Source: Meishania litoralis (lineage in GTDB: Bacteria > Bacteroidota > Bacteroidia > Flavobacteriales > Flavobacteriaceae). From it: a stretch of DNA of 5,476 bases. Shown in pieces: positions 1-5,321 of the stretch. Below the pieces are notes generated by a model. The model saw only the letters and a list, made by a program, of their open reading frames with translations, ran no database searches and was not told the origin of the DNA. The DNA lies in NCBI RefSeq assembly GCF_042611095.1, contig NZ_JBHFPV010000011.1:1-5476 (forward strand), read 5' to 3'. Every line of letters begins with the position of its first letter. Positions within the stretch are counted from its first letter, which is position 1. The position numbers were made by a program, and so were the translations under genes.

Positions 1-118
1 TAAATTGCCAGCTTTTTCATGGCTCCCTGCCCTTGAAAGCAAGCTTTCAGGACACCGCCCTTCAAAAACTGTACATAGCCGCGAGCCGTTGTGTGCAATA
101 TGACCAACACGAAGACAA
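1..118 (+). repeat. Right part of a cassette-junction site upstream of the methyltransferase
   Basis: No gene is visible here. The stretch holds a short hairpin (CTTGAAAGC at 32-40 against GCTTTCAGG at 43-51, one G-T wobble). At 74-97 comes the block that also precedes the other two cassette genes: CATAGC (74-79), a few variable bases, then CGTT running into the arm GTTGTGTGCA (88-97). The equivalent blocks lie at 1153-1172 and 3821-3842. The left part of this site, and whatever preceded it, lie outside the window. The 97-118 leader has no strong Shine-Dalgarno, only GAAGA a few bases before the ATG. I infer this is the 3' part of an attC-like site. The alignment of three such blocks is seen directly; recombination activity is not. 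Confidence 0.6.
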
Positions 119-739
119 ATGACAGAATTTTGGGAAACAGCATTTAATGACAAACAAGAAATGTGGGGAATGAATCCTGCAAAATCTGCTGAATTGACTA
201 AAAACTTCTTCGAAGAAAAATCTGTGAAAAACATTCTAATTCCAGGAATTGGATATGGACGAAATGCCCAACCATTTATTGAAAACGGAATAAATGTAAG
301 CGGAATTGAAATTTCCAAAACAGCTATTGAACTCGCAAAAAAACATTATGGAAATGGAATCACTATTTTTCACGGTTCTGTGACTAAAATGCCTTTTGAC
401 GATAAAAAATATGATGGGATTTTTTGTTACGCTCTGATACATTTATTGAACAGTGAGGAAAGGAGAAAACTAATCCAAGACTGCTACAACCAACTGACTG
501 AAAACGGATTTATGGTTTTTACTGGCATAACCAAAGAAGCACCGAATTTTGGAAAGGGAAAACTAATAGAAAAAGACCGTTACGAATTTCACGAAGGAGC
601 AAAAATATTTTATTACGACCAAGAATCTGTAAAAGCTGAATTTAACGACTTTGGACTTTTTGAAATCAGCGAAGTGAATGAAAATCAACCGATGTATTTG
701 ATAAAATGTAAAAAGAAATGAAAAAATACTGCACACAAC
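88..739 (+). other. Single-gene cassette 1, bracketed by inverted repeat GTTGTGTGCA / TGCACACAAC
   Basis: The methyltransferase gene is enclosed by GTTGTGTGCA (88-97) and its perfect 10-base reverse complement TGCACACAAC (730-739). The 5' arm lies 21 bases before the start codon and the 3' arm 8 bases after the stop codon. In integrons a linear cassette carries at its 5' end the piece of its own attC that completes R', and this pairs with R'' at its 3' end; the pairing here follows that logic. The inner bases (GTGTGC) do not fit the integron RRRY consensus; only the GTT/AAC triplets are kept. Confidence 0.6.
119..721 (+). CDS. Class I SAM-dependent methyltransferase
   Basis: A 200-residue soluble protein with the Rossmann-type fold of class I S-adenosylmethionine-dependent methyltransferases. 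Motif I, the SAM-binding glycine loop, is ILIPGIGYGRNA at about residues 39-50. The acidic end of strand 2, which normally contacts the ribose, is GIEIS at 62-66. Motif II/III is GSVTKMPFDDKKYDGIFCYALIHL at about 86-109, with the usual D/F-rich segment before strand 4. The N-terminal FWE..FNDKQEMWGMNP segment resembles small thiopurine/TehB-like methyltransferases, but the substrate cannot be read from sequence. There is no signal peptide, so it is cytoplasmic. The ATG at 119 is the natural start, because the N-terminal family motif begins at once. The Shine-Dalgarno is weak (GAAGA), as usual in Bacteroidota. The gene stands alone between cassette arms and is A+T-rich compared with the spacers. 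Confidence 0.87.
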   Translation: MTEFWETAFNDKQEMWGMNPAKSAELTKNFFEEKSVKNILIPGIGYGRNAQPFIENGINVSGIEISKTAIELAKKHYGNGITIFHGSVTKMPFDDKKYDGIFCYALIHLLNSEERRKLIQDCYNQLTENGFMVFTGITKEAPNFGKGKLIEKDRYEFHEGAKIFYYDQESVKAEFNDFGLFEISEVNENQPMYLIKCKKK

Positions 740-876
740 ATTGTATAACCGCAATTACGGCGGATTCGACTACCCCTCGACTACGCTCGGGGCAGGCTAG
801 AATCCACTCGGAGTTGCTATCGTCTGTACTAAACCGAAAAACATTAACTTTAAACCCGTAACTGACGGTTATACGA
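730..876 (+). repeat. attC-like folded site after the methyltransferase
   Basis: It begins with the 3' arm TGCACACAAC (730-739). After a 3-base spacer comes a long imperfect inverted repeat: 743-760 (GTATAACCG, CAATTACGG) pairs with 856-874 (CCGTAACTG, A, CGGTTATAC). That gives about 17 base pairs interrupted by one unpaired base (A865) and one mismatch. An inner stem GGATTC/GAATCC (762-767 / 800-805) encloses a REP-like repeat. Integron attC sites are also recombined as folded single strands with extrahelical bases, so the bulge is suggestive. AATTACGGCGGATT (753-766) recurs with one change at 3728-3741 in the site before the amidohydrolase, which shows that these spacers are a repeat family. 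The site function is inferred. Confidence 0.6.
773..797 (+). repeat. REP-like short palindromic repeat (TCGACTACGCTCGGGGCAGG type)
   Basis: The bases CCCCTCGACTACGCTCGGGG followed by CAGGC form a partly palindromic block in the apical part of the folded site. It has the TTCGAC..GCTCRG core of short interspersed repeats that I know to be common in Bacteroidota genomes. A second member lies inside the transposase gene at 2957-2981, sharing TCGAC, GCTC and CAGGC in the same order and spacing. Confidence 0.5.
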
Positions 877-1135
877 GACCGATGATGTACAATTCACATA
901 AAGGTGAACCCAAGTCGCTACATTGTCGCCAAAGGCTCCAATTCCCGCCCCTTGGGAACTGTACATCATCGCAGGGCCATGCCAGGTTGCATAATCCGTA
1001 GGATGAGAGAAACCAGGCCATATATCACCTTTAGGCGCCATCGAGGAAAACTGTACATATCAACAGCTATATGCAACCTGTCCACGTTAAAAACGTATTT
1101 GTAAATTTATCCCAACAAGTTGCGTAAATTTAAAA
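877..1135. other. Gene-poor stretch rich in inverted repeats (possible ORF-less cassette or decayed insert)
   Basis: No convincing gene is seen. The stretch is built from long inverted repeats. Bases 880-895 pair with 956-971 (15 of 16), enclosing a nested stem CCCAAG/CTTGGG (909-914 / 951-956). Bases 983-993 pair with 1070-1080 (CAGGTTGCATA/TATGCAACCTG, perfect). CCACGTT (1082-1088) pairs with AACGTGG (1141-1147). The word AACTGTACAT occurs at 957-966 and 1049-1058, and once more at 67-76 just upstream of cassette 1. A minus-strand frame (1041 to 850, 63 codons) reads without strong bias into a recognisable family and has an in-frame stop shortly upstream, so I do not call it a gene. It could be a structured RNA or DNA cassette, or two eroded sites joined together. 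Confidence 0.45.
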
Positions 1136-1172
1136 TCCGCAACGTGGCTGCGCATAGCCCTGCGTTGTACAC
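1136..1172 (+). repeat. Right half of the cassette-junction site upstream of the unknown exported-protein gene
   Basis: TCCGCAACGT (1136-1145) is identical to 3809-3818 in the site before the amidohydrolase. CATAGC (1153-1158) and CGTT (1163-1166) follow in the same order, and the last runs into the arm GTTGTACAC (1164-1172). A small stem GTTGCG/CGCAAC (1119-1124 / 1138-1143) and a direct repeat GTAAATTTA (1101-1109, 1124-1132) lie just to the left. Confidence 0.6.
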
Positions 1173-1963
1173 AATTATTAGGAATGAAAAACCTTATATT
1201 ATTATTCTTGATTACTCACTTAGGATTTGGGCAATCTTCAATTACTCAAAAGGATATTGAAATTTGTACTCAATTAACTTTAATTAACGTAAATGAAAAG
1301 GATGTCATTTCTTTTGAAAATCATCTAAAAACTATTGCAGACAGAGCCAAAGAGTTCAAAATTGATTATGAATATGATTGGTTAACTTATAAATCTGAAA
1401 AAGATGAATATTTGATAGTTAATTTTAGTGATGACTTAAATAGCATTTTAACAATACATGATTATCGAAAAATCTTTATAAAGGCCAATTCTGGTAAATT
1501 ATTTGACGAAAACATTAGTAATCTATCAAAACTTGATGTAAATATTAAGTTCAACTACACAAAAGAAATGATTCTGCCTTGGAGTACTGTTGCAGAAATG
1601 TCAGTTTCTGAATTTCCTTATGCCGAAATGATTGAATACGAAATCAGTTCACAATCAATAAGCAAAATTGATAAAGTCTTAAGAGAATTTTCGGAATTGC
1701 TTATAGAATCCAAATATCCTTTTCCACTAGAAACTAGTAGAGGATCCATTGGAGCATATGGCAAGATAACACTGGTTTGGTTCTACGCAAACACAGATAA
1801 TTTTAATGGATTGGATACGCCAAAAGGTTGGATGAAAAGCAAAGGAAAATTAAAAGAATATAATACTCTTTTAAACGAATTTTTAGCTCTTACTCGTAAC
1901 ACAAAAAGTTTTAAGTTACGTTATCAAGAAGAACTTAGCAACTAGCTAATAAAAGTGTACAAC
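1164..1963 (+). other. Single-gene cassette 2, bracketed by inverted repeat GTTGTACAC / GTGTACAAC
   Basis: The exported-protein gene lies between GTTGTACAC (1164-1172) and its exact reverse complement GTGTACAAC (1955-1963). The arms are 11 bases before the start codon and 9 bases after the stop codon. The same outer triplets (GTT, AAC) are used as in cassettes 1 and 3, with a different variable part. The site downstream of the AAC triplet is cut short by the insertion sequence. Confidence 0.6.
1184..1945 (+). CDS. Exported protein of unknown function
   Basis: I do not recognise the family of this 253-residue protein. The N-terminus (MKNLILLFLITHLGFGQ, residues 1-17) is a typical short Sec signal peptide: one Lys, then a hydrophobic core, with cleavage expected near the Gly-Gln/Ser boundary. 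No Cys follows at a lipobox position, so a periplasmic or secreted location is likelier than a lipoprotein. The mature part (about 235 residues) is acidic/lysine-rich, with no further membrane helix, no repeats and no obvious catalytic motif. A conserved-looking aromatic stretch, LVWFYANTDNFNGLDTPKGW, lies near residues 198-217. The ATG at 1184 is chosen because it opens the signal peptide; AGGA directly abuts it, too close for a standard ribosome site. The gene is strongly A+T-rich, alone in its cassette, and followed by the terminator in the neighbouring insertion sequence. Confidence 0.8.
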   Translation: MKNLILLFLITHLGFGQSSITQKDIEICTQLTLINVNEKDVISFENHLKTIADRAKEFKIDYEYDWLTYKSEKDEYLIVNFSDDLNSILTIHDYRKIFIKANSGKLFDENISNLSKLDVNIKFNYTKEMILPWSTVAEMSVSEFPYAEMIEYEISSQSISKIDKVLREFSELLIESKYPFPLETSRGSIGAYGKITLVWFYANTDNFNGLDTPKGWMKSKGKLKEYNTLLNEFLALTRNTKSFKLRYQEELSN

Positions 1964-2013
1964 AACGGTAACCGTTGCACAAGCCCCTGACCGACCATGG
2001 AACAGTTCGATAT

Positions 2014-2036
2014 AAGCCCTTTTACGGGGCTTTTTT
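2014..2036 (+). terminator. Rho-independent terminator just inside the IS left end
   Basis: AAGCCC (2014-2019) and GGGCTT (2027-2032) form a stem that runs into six T residues (2031-2036) on the plus strand. It would stop transcription leaving cassette 2 before it reads antisense through the transposase. On the minus strand the hairpin is followed only by TTATA, so it is a weaker terminator for the transposase itself. Confidence 0.6.
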
Positions 2037-2045
2037 CTTGTCGGC

Positions 2046-2969
2046 TCAGAAGATGTAGTCCGATATTCGAGGCCCTATCGAAGGACCGAACAGGTATTGA
2101 AGGACGCTTTTGAACGTTGTTTCCAAAGCAAGTTTCCCCGCCCCGCTCTTTGCCCGTTTTTGGTCGAATTTCAGGTACTTTTTCAGGTTGTAGGCGATCG
2201 CCGATAGGTGCATCACCTTGTTCGCCTGTGCGAGCCCTATGGTATTTATCTTCCTTAGCCCCATGAACTGGGTCAGCGTCCCGAAAACAGGCTCCACGGT
2301 GCTCTGCCTTTTGCCCTTCATGTAACGGCCCTGTGGGCTCTCCACCCTTGCAATGTTCCGTTCGTATTCCTCGCGATAATAGGTGACGCTGAACTTCTTC
2401 TCCTGGGCGCTCTTGCCAAGACAGCGGCTTCTTATCGGGCAATCGGTACAGACATGCTTTCTTGCCCTATATTCCTTCTTTTTCGTTCCCGTACGATAGT
2501 CGTCGAACACCTTGGTGAAAGGTATTGCTTTCCCTTGGGGACATAGATAATGGTCGTGTTCCCCATTATAGGTGAAACCGTCGGGGCCTCCCTTGTAGGT
2601 GCCATGGGGCGGTATGAAGCTTTTAAGTCCCCTTTCCTCCAGAAAGGCATAGTTCTCGCCGCTACTGTAGCCGGTATCGGCCACACAGTTCTCCCATAAA
2701 AGGCCCTGCTTCCACAGCCTTCTTTGTACCCTCTTTACGATATCGGGCAACTGTTGGTTGTCCTTGCCGTCGGCGTGGTAGGCCCTGATATCCGTGATCA
2801 CGTGTTGTTCGGTATCCACGCTCAATTGGGAGAGGTAGTTCAGTTTTCTGGCCTTTCCGGGCTTGACGCTGATACGCGCATCGGGGTCCGTAGGGCTGTA
2901 ATGGGTCTTGTTGCTGGTGTACTTGCCACCCTTGTTCCCTGCGCCCGGTCGCCGGTCACTTCGACAGGC
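2046..2969 (-). pseudogene. IS1182-family transposase, C-terminal part (frameshifted)
   Basis: This frame is open from the TGA at 2972-2970 down to the stop at 2048-2046. It reads SDRRPGAGNKGGKYTSNKTHY, then the SPTDPDARISVKPGKARKL block typical of IS1182-family DDE transposases. It carries the second catalytic Asp in CVADTGYSSGE (codon near 2678-2676) and the Glu in STVEPVFGTL (codon near 2294-2292). Four cysteines (HYLCPQG, then C..C.....C in HVCTDCPIRSRC) form the zinc-like cluster of the family. The protein ends GPRISDYIF. The only start-like codon inside (TTG at 2825) lies well downstream of conserved sequence, so this half was not made as a separate protein originally. It lacks the first catalytic Asp, which sits in the upstream frame. 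Both halves are needed for activity. Confidence 0.8.
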
Positions 2970-3640
2970 TCAGCACAGGCCTGGCCCTTCGCCCACCTCT
3001 TGTTGCGGCCCTTTATCGCCGCTAGCTCCTTTTCGCCAGCGGTAACCTTACGTTGGCCCTTATCGGACCTATCTTCTTTACTCTTGCGGTGGGGAATTTC
3101 TCTGTCCACCGAACTAAGGGCCCGTACCTTTCTTAGATGTTCGTCCAGATCCTCCTGCGGCACTTTAAGCTCCAAGGTGTCCATACTCGCATTGGCCTTG
3201 ACGGGTGCCGAATCTATCGCCTGGGTATGGCCGCTTACCATGCCCGCATCCACGCACATGGCCAGCACCCTTGTGAAGACTTCCTCGAAGACCGAATCCG
3301 GGTAGAGCTGCCGGGTACGGCTTATCGTAGAATGCCATGGGAGCTCCTCGTCGATATCGTAACCTATGAAGTAAAGAATATCCAAACGAAGCGAACAGTG
3401 GGCGATAAGCTGACGGTCGCTGATCAGGTTCTCCAGATACCCCACCAGACAGAGTTTGAAGAACACCACCGGGTCGATGCTCTTCTGCCCGCTCCCGCCA
3501 TAATATCCCTTGGTCAGCGGATAGAGGAAATCCAAATCGATGGCGCCCTTCAAACGCCTGTAAAAATTGTCCTTCGGAATCCGTTCGCTCAACTGGAAGC
3601 TCGCGAACAGCTTTTCTTGGCAGTCCTTCTTTCCCTGCAT
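2840..3640 (-). pseudogene. IS1182-family transposase, N-terminal part (frameshifted)
   Basis: It starts at the ATG at 3640-3638 (MQGKKDCQEKLFASFQL), where the family homology begins. An ATG 11 codons further upstream is in frame but adds no family-like sequence. Residues about 1-110 form the N-terminal DNA-binding region of IS1182-type transposases (DUF772-like): IPKDNFYRRLK, then GQKSIDPVVFFKLCLVGYLENLISDRQLI and GYDIDEELPWHSTISRTR. The first catalytic Asp is D143 in HTQAIDSAPVKANAS. Homology continues to about residue 220 (RNKRWAKGQ). After that the frame reads ACAEPVEV, the translation of a REP-like repeat, and then out-of-frame sequence to a TGA at 2842-2840. The last 46 residues are therefore not genuine transposase. 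The gene is broken, and a standalone product would lack the second Asp and the Glu. Confidence 0.8.
2957..2981 (-). repeat. REP-like repeat lying at the transposase frameshift
   Basis: On the plus strand, CACTTCGACAGGCTCAGCAC followed by AGGCC. Read on the minus strand this is CTGAGCCTGTCGAAG, a widespread short repeat that translates as AEPVEV. Removing about 26 bases around it (roughly from the base after RWAKGQ to the RRPGAGNKGG sequence) would rejoin the two transposase frames, so insertion of the repeat is the simplest cause of the break. It belongs to the same sequence family as 773-797. Confidence 0.6.
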
Positions 3641-3708
3641 GCCTAAAGTTACGATCGATCCCCGGATCGGCAATGATCCACAATCGATTTTTCCCTAACT
3701 TGTGCAAC

Positions 3709-3842
3709 AGGCACACCGTGTATAATTAATTGCGGCGGATTTCCTAAACGGAAATCCGTAGCTTTATAAAAAAGTTCGGGCTACGGCGGAAAAGTCCTGC
3801 GGACATTTTCCGCAACGTATCATAGCTGGAACGTTAGGCACA
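3709..3842 (+). repeat. Folded attC-like site between the IS and the amidohydrolase
   Basis: It contains several strong inverted repeats. CGGATTTCC (3736-3744) pairs with GGAAATCCG (3750-3758). CCGTAGC (3756-3762) pairs with GCTACGG (3780-3786). GCGGAAAAGTCC (3786-3797) pairs with GGAC-A-TTTTCCGC (3801-3813, one bulged A). An outer stem is TTGCGG (3730-3735) with CCGCAA (3810-3815), extending imperfectly over 3721-3735 / 3810-3824 (11 of 15). It then shows the right-end block TCCGCAACGT, CATAGC (3821-3826), CGTT and the arm GTTAGGCACA (3833-3842). The left side (TGTATAA..AATTGCGGCGGATT) matches 742-766 after the methyltransferase. The stems overlap, so alternative folds compete. Confidence 0.6.
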
Positions 3843-5311
3843 ATTTAACCAAACCAATAAACATCTAGATTTTGACAAGGAACTTCTTACCATTTTTATT
3901 AATCGCATTCACAATATTTTTTAGCTGTAATAAAAATAAATCGGTCATTTCTAAAACAGAAAATGAAGAAACTTATGTTATAAAAAATGTCAATATAATA
4001 CCGATGACAGAGAACAATGAAGTCATCGAAAATGCTACTGTTGTAATTCACAATAAAAAAATACACTCAATTAATGATACAATTCCAACTGAGGCAAAAA
4101 CAATCGACGGAACTGGAAAATGGTTAATTCCAGGACTAATTGATATGCACGTGCACACAAATGCTGACCTAAATTTTAGAGAGAATAAGCCAACTCAAAG
4201 CGCAACTTTTTTTATGGACACGCAGGATGTTATGACTACTCACGTAGCAAATGGCGTTACTACCATTTTTGACTTGGGTGCTCGCGTGGAACATTTTGGA
4301 CAAAGAAATGAAATTGCCAAAGGAAAAGTAATTGGACCTCGAATGGCTCTTGCAAGACTAATTAATGGAGGAAATGGACGTGGGAGCGTTCATACTGCAT
4401 CTGATGCAAGGCAAGCCGTTAGAAGTGCAAAAGAAGAAGGCTATAACTTTATAAAAGTTTATTCAAGTTTAAATATAGAAACATTTAATGCAACTGTCGA
4501 TGAAGCCAAAAAACAAGGTCTAAATGTAGTTGGACATATTCCAGATGTTTTTAAAGGGCAAACTGAAAAAGTATTCGTACGACACTTTGGCTTGGTTGCC
4601 CACGCAGAAGAATTTTCGAAGCAAATTAGGAACCAAGAAAAAACGGAAAAAGATGCGAAGGCATTTGCTCAAATGTCCAAAGACAATGATACTTGGTTAA
4701 TCCCAAATTTAATAGCCATTGTAAAAATTAGAGACCAAGTTCAATCGCTCGACTCTATTCGTTCAATGAAATCCTTGAAATATGTTCATCCTCTTTTGCG
4801 AGACAAATGGCTTAACTCAAATAACTACAACAAACATTCAAGTACAGAATTTATAAACTATTTGGATAGCTTAATTACATTTCATAAACAAATGGTAGTT
4901 GCTTTTAAGGATGCTGGAGTTCCTATGGTTGTTGGTACTGACGCTGGAGTTTCTGGAGTTGTTACGGGCTTTGCACTACACGACGAAATGCAGTTATTGT
5001 CAGAAGCTGGTCTAACCAATGAAGAAGTACTTGTCTCAGCAACGAGATTGCCAGCAGAATGGTTGGAAATTAATGAACTTGTCGGAACAGTTAAAGAAGG
5101 AAAGTTTGCAGATTTAGTATTACTTGATGCCAATCCACTTGAAAACATCGAAAATACAAGAAAGATAAGTGGAGTATTTGTAAATGGAACTTGGCTTGAT
5201 AAAGAACAAATAGACAAAATGCTTTCTGATTTAGCTGATTGGAATGCCAAAAATATAGACAATTTTAAGTGGAGTAAAAGAAGAGAATATTGATAAAAAA
5301 CTGTGCCTAAC
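3833..5311 (+). other. Single-gene cassette 3, bracketed by inverted repeat GTTAGGCACA / TGTGCCTAAC
   Basis: The amidohydrolase gene lies between GTTAGGCACA (3833-3842) and the perfect reverse complement TGTGCCTAAC (5302-5311). The inner heptamers GTTAGGC and GCCTAAC match the integron core-site consensus exactly (R'=GTTRRRY, R''=RYYYAAC). Of the three cassettes this is the closest to a classical integron cassette boundary. Insertion sequences lie on both sides. Confidence 0.65.
3872..5293 (+). CDS. Lipoprotein amidohydrolase (metal-dependent hydrolase, prolidase/imidazolonepropionase-like)
   Basis: A 473-residue protein of the amidohydrolase superfamily, full length for the family. Residues 1-19 are a lipoprotein signal peptide ending in the lipobox FFSC, with Cys19 as the acylation site, so the enzyme is probably anchored to a membrane facing the periplasm or cell surface. 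The small N-terminal beta-domain ends in GTGKWLIPGLIDMHVHT, with the metal-binding HxH at H93 and H95. Further expected metal ligands are K195 in FIKVY (the position carboxylated in this family), H222 in VVGHIP, H244 in VAHAEEF and D357 in GTDAG. The C-terminal GTVKEGKFADLVLLDANPL segment returns to the beta-domain. The family cleaves amide or ester bonds such as Xaa-Pro dipeptides; the substrate here is unknown. The start must be TTG at 3872: an in-frame TAG lies at 3866-3868, no upstream ATG fits, and the next ATG would remove the signal peptide. Confidence 0.88.
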   Translation: MTRNFLPFLLIAFTIFFSCNKNKSVISKTENEETYVIKNVNIIPMTENNEVIENATVVIHNKKIHSINDTIPTEAKTIDGTGKWLIPGLIDMHVHTNADLNFRENKPTQSATFFMDTQDVMTTHVANGVTTIFDLGARVEHFGQRNEIAKGKVIGPRMALARLINGGNGRGSVHTASDARQAVRSAKEEGYNFIKVYSSLNIETFNATVDEAKKQGLNVVGHIPDVFKGQTEKVFVRHFGLVAHAEEFSKQIRNQEKTEKDAKAFAQMSKDNDTWLIPNLIAIVKIRDQVQSLDSIRSMKSLKYVHPLLRDKWLNSNNYNKHSSTEFINYLDSLITFHKQMVVAFKDAGVPMVVGTDAGVSGVVTGFALHDEMQLLSEAGLTNEEVLVSATRLPAEWLEINELVGTVKEGKFADLVLLDANPLENIENTRKISGVFVNGTWLDKEQIDKMLSDLADWNAKNIDNFKWSKRREY

Positions 5312-5321
5312 AATGGTAACC
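5302..5321 (+). repeat. Left stub of the site after the amidohydrolase, truncated by IS copy 2
   Basis: The 3' arm TGTGCCTAAC (5302-5311) is followed by AATGGTAAC up to the IS tip. The equivalent stub after cassette 2 (1955-1973) is GTGTACAAC then AACGGTAACC. From the shared AAC onward the two stubs differ at one base only (C1966 against T5314). The spacer after cassette 1 reads ATTGTATAACCG at this place, so GGTAACCG is likely to be the native site, although it could partly belong to the IS. Confidence 0.5.

Larger units (their letters stand above)
1974..3708 (-). mobile_element. IS1182-family insertion sequence, copy 1 (transposase disrupted)
   Basis: About 1.73 kb, G+C-richer than the cassette genes. 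The ends are marked by the inverted repeat GTTGCACAAG (1974-1983) and CTTGTGCAAC (3699-3708). The inside of the left end (1974-2128) recurs at 5322-5476 with one difference (C2037 against A5385), confirming a mobile repeat. The exact tips are uncertain, because the left junction sits in the palindrome CAACGGTAACCGTTG (1963-1977). Some bases of GGTAACC could belong to the element, since they too are shared by both copies. No target duplication is visible: GGTAACC on the left, AGGCACA on the right. The sole gene is a transposase on the minus strand, broken near 2960, so this copy is probably not autonomous. Confidence 0.82.

Noticed and set aside
904..1104. Plus-strand 66-codon frame in the structured spacer
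   Set aside because: Arg/Ile-rich random-looking translation lying over inverted repeats; no start context or family.
1091..1110. Possible Bacteroidota promoter (TAnnTTTG-like) upstream of the exported-protein gene
   Set aside because: Only TATTTG is present, without a proper TAnnTTTG box or a matching -33 element, so the call would be guesswork.
2930..2985. Programmed ribosomal frameshift joining the two transposase halves
   Set aside because: No slippery run (such as A6G) is present at the junction, and the REP-like repeat with a stop codon explains the break better.
2724..3646. Long plus-strand open frames (2724-3305 and 3137-3646) across the IS
   Set aside because: They are antisense to a well-supported transposase and arise from its G+C-rich codons; no family-like sequence.
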